A DNA stretch of 8,060 bases, taken from positions 1-8,060 of the forward strand of contig NZ_CAHJWX010000061.1 of the NCBI RefSeq assembly GCF_903643065.1, given 5' to 3'. This document shows, piece by piece, positions 1-5,936 of the stretch (positions within the stretch are counted from its first letter, which is position 1; each line of letters starts with the position of its first letter). The translations under genes were made by a program, and so were the position numbers. The stretch is from Sphingomonas bacterium. Lineage in GTDB: Bacteria; Pseudomonadota; Alphaproteobacteria; Sphingomonadales; Sphingomonadaceae. Under the pieces are notes generated by a model. That model saw nothing but the letters and a program-made list of their open reading frames with translations, was not told the DNA's origin and did not search any database.

Positions 1-75
1 CCGTCGCAACCCGCGCCCGCGCGCCGGGGCAGCGCCACCGCCTCGCTCGCCGCCGCGCTGAAGCCCCGCGGCTAG
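1..75 (+). CDS. C-terminal end of an unidentified gene (partial)
   Basis: An open plus-strand frame enters from the left edge and runs for 24 codons to a TAG at 73-75. The visible tail is rich in Pro, Ala and Arg and ends in LAAALKPRG. Such a tail has no recognisable domain and no function can be assigned. The case for a real gene is positional: the stop lies exactly where the convergent response-regulator gene stops, with the two TAG codons sharing the palindrome CTAG at 72-75. Compact tail-to-tail overlaps of this kind occur in dense bacterial genomes. However, 24 stop-free codons are expected by chance in DNA this GC-rich, so this remains a tentative call. Confidence 0.35.
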   Translation, partial: PSQPAPARRGSATASLAAALKPRG

Positions 76-461
76 GCGATCACCGTCCCACCGGCGTCAC
101 GCGCCAGCAGCCGTCCCATCGCATCGAACAGCGCGTCCATCGCCACCGGCTTGAAGATCACGTCGTCCGCGCCCGCCGCCAGGCAGCGCTCGCGCAGGTC
201 GGGCGCGGTGTCGGCGGTGACCACGATGACCGGCACCCGCGCCTTGTCGTCGGGCCGCGCGCGGATGTGACCGATCGCGGTAATGCCATCCATGCCCGGC
301 ATGCGCAGGTCGACCAGGACCATGTCGAACCGGTGCTCGTCGATCAACTGGAGGCCGGTCGGCGCGTCCTCCGCTTCCGTCATCGTCGCGCCGGCCACAT
401 TGAGCATGTCGCGCACCACGCGGCGGTTCATGCGATCGTCCTCGATAAAAAGGACGTTCAT
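72..461 (-). CDS. Single-domain CheY-like response regulator
   Basis: A 129-residue protein that is only a receiver domain, with no DNA-binding or enzymatic output. All canonical residues are visible: acidic pair D8/D9 after strand 1, phospho-acceptor D51 in the VLVDLRMPGMDG segment, T82 after strand 4 (VIVVTAD), and K104-P105 after strand 5. By family knowledge, phosphorylation at D51 by a histidine kinase switches its surface for partner binding or lets it act as a phosphate shuttle. It is the last gene of the operon, 62 bases after the sensor-kinase stop, so that kinase is the obvious donor (inference). It lacks the FATGUY-type motif (PFxFATGY) of sphingomonad general-stress regulators such as SdrG. 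ATG at 461 is the only plausible start: the frame upstream has no other start before an in-frame TAA. The start has no clear Shine-Dalgarno sequence, which suggests coupling to upstream translation. Confidence 0.93.
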   Translation of the reverse strand: MNVLFIEDDRMNRRVVRDMLNVAGATMTEAEDAPTGLQLIDEHRFDMVLVDLRMPGMDGITAIGHIRARPDDKARVPVIVVTADTAPDLRERCLAAGADDVIFKPVAMDALFDAMGRLLARDAGGTVIA

Positions 462-514
462 GATCGCGAGTGACGGGACGACGACAGGGAATTGGGCTCG
501 ATCATTGCCGCCAT
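458..514 (-). CDS. Possible 18-codon bridging micro-ORF
   Basis: Between the kinase stop (524-526) and the regulator start (461) the minus strand has an ATG at 514-512 that opens an 18-codon frame (MAAMIEPNSL, then a Ser/Arg-rich end). Its TGA at 460-458 overlaps the regulator's ATG as ATGA. An AGGCAG stretch about 6 bases upstream of the ATG, overlapping the kinase stop, could serve as a weak ribosome site. The regulator itself lacks a good ribosome site, so this micro-ORF could carry ribosomes from the kinase to the regulator. The peptide resembles nothing I recognise and may have no function of its own. The ORF could also be fortuitous. Confidence 0.25.
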   Translation of the reverse strand: MAAMIEPNSLSSSRHSRS

Positions 515-523
515 GTTATCTGC

Positions 524-2947
524 CTATGCCGCCCGGGACACAAGCACCGTTGCGTGATCCGCGTCCTCGCTGCGACCAAACAGCGCGGCGACGAGCGATG
601 CGCCGGTCACCGGCTTGACGATCAGGCGATCGACTCCGGTCGCGAACACCGCAACGCGCTCGGCCTCCGACGCAGGTGACCGGAGCAGCATCACGGGCGC
701 GGACCCGGCCAGTGCCTTGATCTCTTTCATGAAGCGGAGGCCGTCGCCGGCCGCGCGCGCGGTCGCCTCGTCGATCAGGACATGCGTCACCGTGCCGGCC
801 TCGACGCAAGCAAGCGCCTCCGCGATCGTGCCGGCGAACGCGACCGCCGCGATGTGAGGCTGCAGCAAGGCGCGCAGCATCGCGCGCGTGATCGGATTGC
901 GTTCGAGCACCAGCAGCGTGTCGCCGCTGGCGGACGCGCACGCGACGGCCGCCGACGCGACCGCCGGCAGCGGCAGGGTGGCGGTGAAGATGGTGCCGAT
1001 GCCGGGCGTGCTCGCCAGCGCCACGTCGCCTCCCATCGCGCGCGCGAGCCGCCGGACGATCGCGAGCCCCAACCCGGTGCCGCCGAACTCGCGCGTGGTG
1101 CTGGCGTCGGCCTGCCGGAACGATTCGAACACCGCCTCGTGCTTGTCGGCGGCGATGCCGATGCCCGTGTCGGCGACCGCGATCCGGATACCATCGTCCG
1201 CGGCTTCGGCGGTCAGCGTGATCGAACCGTTGTCGGTGAACTTGACCGCATTCGACAGGAGATTGAACGCGATCTGGCGCACCCGCGCCGCATCGCCGTC
1301 GACGAGCGGCGGGCAGCGCTCGACATCGACGACGAAGCGCAAACCCTTGGCCCGCGCCTGCTCCGCCCACAGCCGCGCCGCGTCACGCAACGTGCTCGCG
1401 ACGTCGAACGGCGCGCGTTCCAGCGTCAGATGGCCAGTCTCCATCTTGGCGACATCGAGGATGTCGTCGACCAGCGCGCGCATCGTCAGCCCCGCGCCCT
1501 GGACCACGCCCAACCGCTCGCGGGTCGGCGCGGACAGGCCCGTATCGGCCAGCATCACCTGCGTCATGCCGAGGATGCCGTTCAGGGGCGTGCGGATCTC
1601 GTGGCTGGTGGTCGCCAGGAACTCGGTCTTGGCGGCGAGCGCCTTGCCGAGCGCGTCGTTGGTGACGGCGAGATCGTCATTGACGGCGCGGACCTGATCG
1701 CGGCTGCGGCGCAGCGTCACGAGGCCAACGAGCAGCAGGAGGATGATGGCGGCGGCAGCGCCACTGCCACCCAGCCAGAACAGCCGCTCGGTCCGCGCGC
1801 GCTGCAACGCCTCGCGGGCCTGACGTAGTCGCTCGGCGTCGCGCAACTGAGCGATCTTGGCTTCCTGATTGGCTGAGTCGAACCGCGCCGCCATCAATGC
1901 GGTGCTGGTTTCGGTCGCGAGTCGCGTCGCTTTGTCGTCGAGCCGCTTGAGCGCGTCTGCGTGCGCCAGGGCATCGTCGGACCGGCCGAGCGCACGATAG
2001 ACCGCGATGGCGGTCGCGTGGGAATCGCGCATTAGCAGATCAGTCGTGGCAAGATCGATGTCGCGGAAGGCGCGGTCAACAAATTGTTGCGCGTCGTGTA
2101 GTCGGCCATGTTGTAGTGCCGCCTGCGCCGCCACCGCATCAAGCTGGCGAGAGTCGTCCTGCGTCGTTCCCTTCAAGGCTGCAGCGGCGGCGATGGCTGC
2201 ATCCGCTTGACGCATCTGCTTCGCCTTCAACTCGTTGCGAGCGAGATTGCGCAGGAACTGCGCCTGAGCCGTGACGCTACCGACACGCCGAGCGGCCGCG
2301 ATCGCCTGTCGAAATGAGGTTGCCGCATCAGCATACCGGCCCTGCTCGCGAAGGGCGATGCCCCTGCTGTTCCAGATCGACAATGTCAGACCCGGGTCGG
2401 TCGGATAGGCATCAAGCGCCTCACCAAGGTAGCGCAGCGCCGTCGGATAGTCCTGGGCATCGTCATAGAGCATCGCCAGGCAAACCAACGAGACCGCTTG
2501 CTTGCGTTGATCCTTGGACTGTTTGAAGAGGCGGTGTGCCTTGAGGTAATCGGTCAGCGCGGTCGCCACCTCGCCGCGGGCGCCATGAATGCTGCCGCTG
2601 GTCAGCAAGATCTCACCTTGCAGCTCCAGCTCGCCAAGTAACGCGCCAGCCAACACGCGCGCTTCGGCAAGCGGGATGGCTGCTCGAATCGGGTCACCCG
2701 AGCGACCCAGCGCTTCCGCCTCCAGCCAGAGCGAGGTCGTGAGCGCCCGGCGGCGAAGGTTCGGATCGGGTATCGTCCTGGCCTTGACGGCGCCATCACG
2801 CGCAAGCCGCGCGGCGGCGGCCGGGTTTGCCAACATCAACGCCTTCGCTTGCGCGATGGTAAGCTCGACGTTGTTCGATGGCACGTGCGCCGAAGCCGGG
2901 AAGGTCGGCGCGAGCGTGAGCAACGCGACCGCGATCCACCATCTCAC
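524..2947 (-). CDS. TPR-containing transmembrane sensor histidine kinase with degenerate C-terminal receiver
   Basis: An 807-residue membrane kinase. Order: signal peptide 1-20 (hydrophobic core, ASA before H21); a helical TPR-type region about 30-345, with recognisable repeats near 151-182 and 189-223; a charged, probably coiled-coil helix 355-390; one membrane span about 391-412; HisKA about 441-506 with phospho-acceptor H449 in SHEIRTPLNG; HATPase_c about 553-660 with N-box N562/N566, G1 DTGIG 593-597 and G2 GGTGLGL 622-628; and a receiver-like fold 676-790. The signal peptide plus single span places the TPRs in the periplasm (inference), probably sensing a protein or peptide partner. The receiver-like end keeps D726 and K778-P779 but has ERN (682-684) where the acidic pair belongs and R756 near the usual Thr/Ser, so phosphotransfer there is doubtful. 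The GTG start at 2947 overlaps the upstream gene's TGA (GTGA), has TAAGGT about 8 bases upstream, and gives a proper signal peptide. A nearby ATG at 2942 is out of frame. The downstream CheY-like protein is the likely phospho-partner. Confidence 0.93.
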   Translation of the reverse strand: MRWWIAVALLTLAPTFPASAHVPSNNVELTIAQAKALMLANPAAAARLARDGAVKARTIPDPNLRRRALTTSLWLEAEALGRSGDPIRAAIPLAEARVLAGALLGELELQGEILLTSGSIHGARGEVATALTDYLKAHRLFKQSKDQRKQAVSLVCLAMLYDDAQDYPTALRYLGEALDAYPTDPGLTLSIWNSRGIALREQGRYADAATSFRQAIAAARRVGSVTAQAQFLRNLARNELKAKQMRQADAAIAAAAALKGTTQDDSRQLDAVAAQAALQHGRLHDAQQFVDRAFRDIDLATTDLLMRDSHATAIAVYRALGRSDDALAHADALKRLDDKATRLATETSTALMAARFDSANQEAKIAQLRDAERLRQAREALQRARTERLFWLGGSGAAAAIILLLLVGLVTLRRSRDQVRAVNDDLAVTNDALGKALAAKTEFLATTSHEIRTPLNGILGMTQVMLADTGLSAPTRERLGVVQGAGLTMRALVDDILDVAKMETGHLTLERAPFDVASTLRDAARLWAEQARAKGLRFVVDVERCPPLVDGDAARVRQIAFNLLSNAVKFTDNGSITLTAEAADDGIRIAVADTGIGIAADKHEAVFESFRQADASTTREFGGTGLGLAIVRRLARAMGGDVALASTPGIGTIFTATLPLPAVASAAVACASASGDTLLVLERNPITRAMLRALLQPHIAAVAFAGTIAEALACVEAGTVTHVLIDEATARAAGDGLRFMKEIKALAGSAPVMLLRSPASEAERVAVFATGVDRLIVKPVTGASLVAALFGRSEDADHATVLVSRAA

Positions 2948-4185
2948 GCGCGCGACCTTACCGCGATCAGCTGTTCCGCCGGTGTTCGCGCGCGGCGGAC
3001 CAGTTCACGATGCTTGTCCTCGCGCAAGAAGGTCAGCAATGCCTCCAGCGCGAGCGGGCGGCTGATAAGAAAACCCTGCGCCATGTCGCAGCCCATGACG
3101 GACAGCAGCGCCAGCGCGGCCGGTGTCTCCACCCCCTCGGCCACGACTTCCATCTCCAACGCATGGGCGAGGTCGATCGTCGATCGGACGATCAGCGGAT
3201 CGCGATGGGATGAGGAGAGCTGGGTGACGAAGAGCTTGTCGATCTTAAGCTCGCTGGCGGGCAGCTGCTTGAGATAGGCGAGGCTGGACAGGCCCGCGCC
3301 GTAATCGTCGATGGCGATGCTGACACCGATCGCGGCGAGCTGCTGCAGATGGCGAATCGCCACGTCCGGCTCGCGGATCACGCTCGTCTCGGTGATCTCG
3401 ATCCCGAGCCGGGCGCCGCTGTTGGTCACCAGCGCGGCCACCTCGTCGATGAAGCCCGCGTTGGACAAGAGGCTACCGGTGATGTTGACGAACATGGGGA
3501 ACATCCGACCGTGGCGGGCGAGCACGCGCTGATCGGTCACGACCTGGCGCAGCGTCCACAACGTCAGCGCCTCGATCGCGTGTGACGTCTCGGCGGCGGG
3601 GATGAACTCGCTTGGCGGGATCAGGCCATGGCGCGGGTGCCGCCATCGGACCAGCGCCTCCACGCTGACGATCTCCTGCCGACGCAGGTGCAACTTGGGT
3701 TGATAGTGCAACAAGAGCTCGTTGCCCGCGATCGCCCCGGGAAGATCGTCGGCGATCGTCGGCGACTGCTCGATGTGCGCGGCGGACGCGCCGGCCAGAC
3801 TGGCTTCCGCCGCTTCGAGCAACGCCAGCTCGTCGCCGGGGAGCCGGAAGGCGGCGCCGATCCGCACGTCGATCGCCGGGTCGTCATCGCGCGCCGGCAG
3901 ATGACACGCGAGCCTGACCCGCTCGATCAGCATGCCAATCGTGGCTGACCCGTCCAGCGTCAGCCGTGCTTCGATCAGATCGCGGGCCGCCGTGCTCACC
4001 GTCGCATCGGGCAACGCGGCGACGACCCGCTCGGCAAGCTCATGGGTGAGCAGATTCGTCCGGGCCAGACCAAGCAGACGACGAAGGCCTGACAGGTTCG
4101 CAAGGCGCACGAGCACCAGTGCGTCGTGTCCCGCGGCCGAGTCGGCGGTGTCGCCTGGACGGATGAAAGGCCGAATATCGCGCAT
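2944..4185 (-). CDS. EAL-domain cyclic-di-GMP phosphodiesterase with decayed GGDEF-like N-terminus
   Basis: A 413-residue cytoplasmic protein with no signal peptide or membrane span. The EAL domain occupies about 150-390 and has the full catalytic set: E176 in VEALVRWRHP, N234 in FVNITGS, E263 and E266 in EITET, D293-D294 in IDDYGAGLSSL, K314 in LKIDK, E350 and E353 in AEGVET, and Q370 in QGFLISRPL. Hydrolysis of c-di-GMP to pGpG is therefore expected. The first roughly 135 residues look like a shrunken GGDEF domain (opening LVLVRLANLSGLRRLLG, closing IGAAFRLPGDELALLEAAEASL). No GG(D/E)EF signature is present: the matching stretch near 63-72 reads AARDLIEA-like, so cyclase activity is not expected. 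The ATG at 4185 has only a close AAGG upstream and no strong ribosome site. It is the first gene of the operon with the sensor kinase, whose GTG overlaps this gene's TGA, so c-di-GMP turnover and the kinase signal are likely produced together. Confidence 0.93.
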   Translation of the reverse strand: MRDIRPFIRPGDTADSAAGHDALVLVRLANLSGLRRLLGLARTNLLTHELAERVVAALPDATVSTAARDLIEARLTLDGSATIGMLIERVRLACHLPARDDDPAIDVRIGAAFRLPGDELALLEAAEASLAGASAAHIEQSPTIADDLPGAIAGNELLLHYQPKLHLRRQEIVSVEALVRWRHPRHGLIPPSEFIPAAETSHAIEALTLWTLRQVVTDQRVLARHGRMFPMFVNITGSLLSNAGFIDEVAALVTNSGARLGIEITETSVIREPDVAIRHLQQLAAIGVSIAIDDYGAGLSSLAYLKQLPASELKIDKLFVTQLSSSHRDPLIVRSTIDLAHALEMEVVAEGVETPAALALLSVMGCDMAQGFLISRPLALEALLTFLREDKHRELVRRARTPAEQLIAVRSRA

Positions 4186-4325
4186 GCCTTGCTAGCTTTA
4201 CCGCCCAAGCCCTAATTTCCCGTTAACCCATCATGCTTGCCAAGCCGGGATCGATCTTGCGGCAGATCAAAAACATGGTTAACGTATAAATGCGTCCAAC
4301 GTAGGCGCATCAAGGGAGAAAACTG
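4186..4325. promoter_or_regulatory. Divergent intergenic region with two GTTAAC motifs and a CtrA-like half-site
   Basis: This 140-base gap separates the leftward phosphodiesterase/kinase operon from the rightward 16-codon ORF, so promoters for both should lie here. It is visibly more AT-rich than its surroundings. GTTAAC occurs twice (4222-4227 and 4278-4283). Read on the minus strand, the second gives TTAACCAT (4282-4275), the short CtrA box known from Caulobacter. The first gives TTAACCCAT on the plus strand (4223-4231), which has one extra C. TATAAA at 4285-4290 is a possible plus-strand -10 box, 36 bases before the small ORF, but no good -35 sits 16-18 bases upstream (TTGCGG at 4257-4262 is 22 away). 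No convincing leftward -35/-10 pair was found. The promoter and CtrA assignments are inference from motifs alone. Confidence 0.4.
4312..4318 (+). promoter_or_regulatory. Strong ribosome binding site of the 16-codon ORF
   Basis: AAGGGAG lies 7 bases before the ATG at 4326. It is a near-consensus Shine-Dalgarno sequence at ideal spacing, better than that of several long genes in the window, and it is the main reason to believe the tiny ORF is translated. Confidence 0.6.
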
Positions 4326-4376
4326 ATGTCGGATTGCTTCGACGGCTGGCTGTTCGAGCAGACCAAGCCCTGGTAA
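4326..4376 (+). CDS. 16-residue peptide ORF, possible leader or microprotein
   Basis: ATG at 4326 opens a 16-codon frame ending in TAA at 4374-4376, encoding MSDCFDGWLFEQTKPW. It has a near-perfect ribosome site at 4312-4318, a possible TATAAA -10 box upstream, and a very stable hairpin starting 10 bases after its stop. The peptide holds one Cys, two Phe and two Trp (W8 and the terminal W16). It lacks a hydrophobic stretch long enough for a membrane span. I do not recognise the family. A Trp-containing micro-ORF followed by a hairpin resembles an attenuator leader, but no plus-strand gene follows: the next gene is the convergent efflux lipoprotein. It may instead be a free-standing microprotein or the coding part of a small dual-function RNA. 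The ribosome site and isolated position make chance occurrence less likely but do not exclude it. Confidence 0.5.
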   Translation: MSDCFDGWLFEQTKPW

Positions 4377-4386
4377 ATTGACACTT

Positions 4387-4439
4387 GGCCCGGGCCGGTC
4401 GCTCCGTCGCTGAGCGCCGGTCTCGATCCGACCCGGGCC
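4387..4439. terminator. Two-tier GC hairpin between convergent transcripts
   Basis: The outer stem is GGCCCGGG (4387-4394) paired with CCCGGGCC (4432-4439), a perfect 8 bp. Directly inside it a second stem pairs 4395-4398 and 4400-4404 with 4417-4420 and 4412-4416 (9 bp, one bulged T at 4399, 7-base loop). Bases 4421-4431 stay unpaired. The structure begins on the base after the efflux lipoprotein stop (4440-4442, minus strand) and 10 bases after the small ORF stop (plus strand), so it is placed to end both transcripts. Neither side has a proper T-run: the plus side reads TCATTGG and the minus side AAGTGTCAATTT. It may therefore act as an mRNA 3'-end stabiliser or an imperfect terminator rather than a classical intrinsic terminator. 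Confidence 0.5.
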
Positions 4440-5936
4440 TCATTGGCTACCCCGCGCCGATCTCGCTTCCAGGCTCGCCAGATCAGCGGCCTCCCAGCCG
4501 CCGCCCAATGCCTTCATCACCGCCACCGTCTGTTGCCGTAGCTGCGCGTCGCTCGCTGCCAATTGCTCCCGTGCGCTCAGCACCTGGGACTGCGCATCTA
4601 GCAGACTGTTCTGCGCCACGAACCCCGTCCGATACTGCGCCTCGCGCGCCTGCGCGGTGACCAGCGCATCGTTCACCGCGCGCGCCAGCGTGTCGTGCCG
4701 CCGTCGTTCGGCCGCCAGCTGCACCAGCGCGTCCTCCACGTCCTTGAGCGCCTGCAACACCGTCGACTTGTAATCCAGATACGCCTCGTCGCGTTGCGCC
4801 TCGCGGATCTTGATCGTGCCCCGGCGGCGGCCCCAGTCGAGGATCGGGAATTGCAGCGCGCTCGTGCCGTTCACCTGGAGACTGTCGGTCGAGAACAGAT
4901 TGCCCAATGCGGTGGAGATCAGCTGCGCCATGCCGGTGAGGTTGAACCTGGGATAGAGGTCCGCGACCGCGACGCCGATGTCCGCGGTCGAGGCCGCGAG
5001 GTTGCGCTCCGCCGCGCGCACGTCGGGGCGGCGGCGCAACAGGTCGGATGGCAGACCGGCGGGCACGGCGGGCGCGGGCTGAAGCGCTGGCGCGGGCGCC
5101 GACAGCTCGGCATTGAGCGCGGGCGGCGCCTGACCCAGCAGCGTCGCCAGCTGGTGCGCGCGCAAATCGAGGTCGGCGCGGATCGGCTCCGCGCGAGCTT
5201 CGGTGCTCGACACGACGGTACGCTGCTGCGTCAGATCGGCATTGGGCACCAGGCCGACCTTCGCCTGGTTCTCCGCGATGCTCAGCGACCGCCGCTGGCG
5301 CGCGACCTCGTCCGTCACGATCGCGACCTGCGCCTGGTCGAGCCGCAACGACCAATAGGCCTGCGCCACCTCGGCGGCGATCATCGTCGCCGCGTCGCGC
5401 GCGTCCCAGATGCTCGCCTCCGTCCGCGCGACCGCGCCCTCCACCTGCCGCCGGTCGCCACCGAACAGGTCCAGCTCCCAACTGGCGTCGAACCCCAGCG
5501 CGAAGGTCTTGATGCCGCCGCCAGGTAACGCCACGCCGCCGCCCGACGTGGAACCCGCGCCCCCACTGGTGCCCCCGCCGCCGAACGACTGCGCCAGCTG
5601 CGAGATGCCGGCGTTCTTGCTGAACCGCAGATAGGTCAGGCTGGCGTCGGCGTTGATCATCGGCTTGCCGGCCGACCGCGCGACGATCTCCTGATAGCGT
5701 GCTTCGCGCACGCGCGCGGCGGCGGATAGGATGTCCAGATTATCGCGCAACGCGCGCTCGATCAGGCCGGTGAGCACCGGATCGCCGAACGCCGTCCAGG
5801 GCCTGGCAAGGTCGATCGCACCGGCATCCGTCGACGCGCCGAACGCGGCGGGCACGGCCGCGTCGGGCGGGCGATAGTTCGGTCCGACGGTGCAACCGGC
5901 GAGCAGCCCCGCCGCGATCAAGCAAGCCTTGCGCAT
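4440..5936 (-). CDS. NodT-family outer-membrane efflux lipoprotein
   Basis: A 498-residue TolC-like outer-membrane channel for the pump encoded just upstream. It has a lipoprotein signal peptide with lipobox LLAGC and lipidated C15, then TVGPNYRPP, typical of mature NodT/OprM proteins. Family landmarks are ASWELDLFG (151-159), the central PSDLLRRRPDVRAAERNLAA (296-315), DLYPRFNLTG (326-335) and PILDWGRRR (364-372). Two tandem OEP-type halves (about 60-265 and 300-480) form the trimeric barrel and periplasmic tunnel. The start at 5936 is chosen over an in-frame start 27 codons upstream because GGGAGGGG lies 7 bases before it, the signal peptide begins there, and its ATG overlaps the MFS gene's TGA as TGATG. 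A Gly/Ser-rich insertion at 118-141 falls in the first predicted surface loop of the barrel. Last gene of the efflux operon, followed at once by the 4387-4439 hairpin. Confidence 0.95.
   Translation of the reverse strand: MRKACLIAAGLLAGCTVGPNYRPPDAAVPAAFGASTDAGAIDLARPWTAFGDPVLTGLIERALRDNLDILSAAARVREARYQEIVARSAGKPMINADASLTYLRFSKNAGISQLAQSFGGGGTSGGAGSTSGGGVALPGGGIKTFALGFDASWELDLFGGDRRQVEGAVARTEASIWDARDAATMIAAEVAQAYWSLRLDQAQVAIVTDEVARQRRSLSIAENQAKVGLVPNADLTQQRTVVSSTEARAEPIRADLDLRAHQLATLLGQAPPALNAELSAPAPALQPAPAVPAGLPSDLLRRRPDVRAAERNLAASTADIGVAVADLYPRFNLTGMAQLISTALGNLFSTDSLQVNGTSALQFPILDWGRRRGTIKIREAQRDEAYLDYKSTVLQALKDVEDALVQLAAERRRHDTLARAVNDALVTAQAREAQYRTGFVAQNSLLDAQSQVLSAREQLAASDAQLRQQTVAVMKALGGGWEAADLASLEARSARGSQ

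Noticed and set aside
782..1828. Plus-strand frame of 348 codons opposite the kinase domain
   Set aside because: Its Arg/Asp/Gln-rich low-complexity composition lies antisense to a clearly conserved kinase core. It is a shadow of GC-rich coding.
4236..4244. CTTGCCAAG inverted repeat as an operator
   Set aside because: A 4-bp arm around one base is too short to support a regulator site without conservation data.
4378..4383. TTGACA as a plus-strand -35 box
   Set aside because: No -10-like hexamer lies 16-18 bases downstream. That stretch is GC-rich and belongs to the hairpin, and no plus-strand gene follows.
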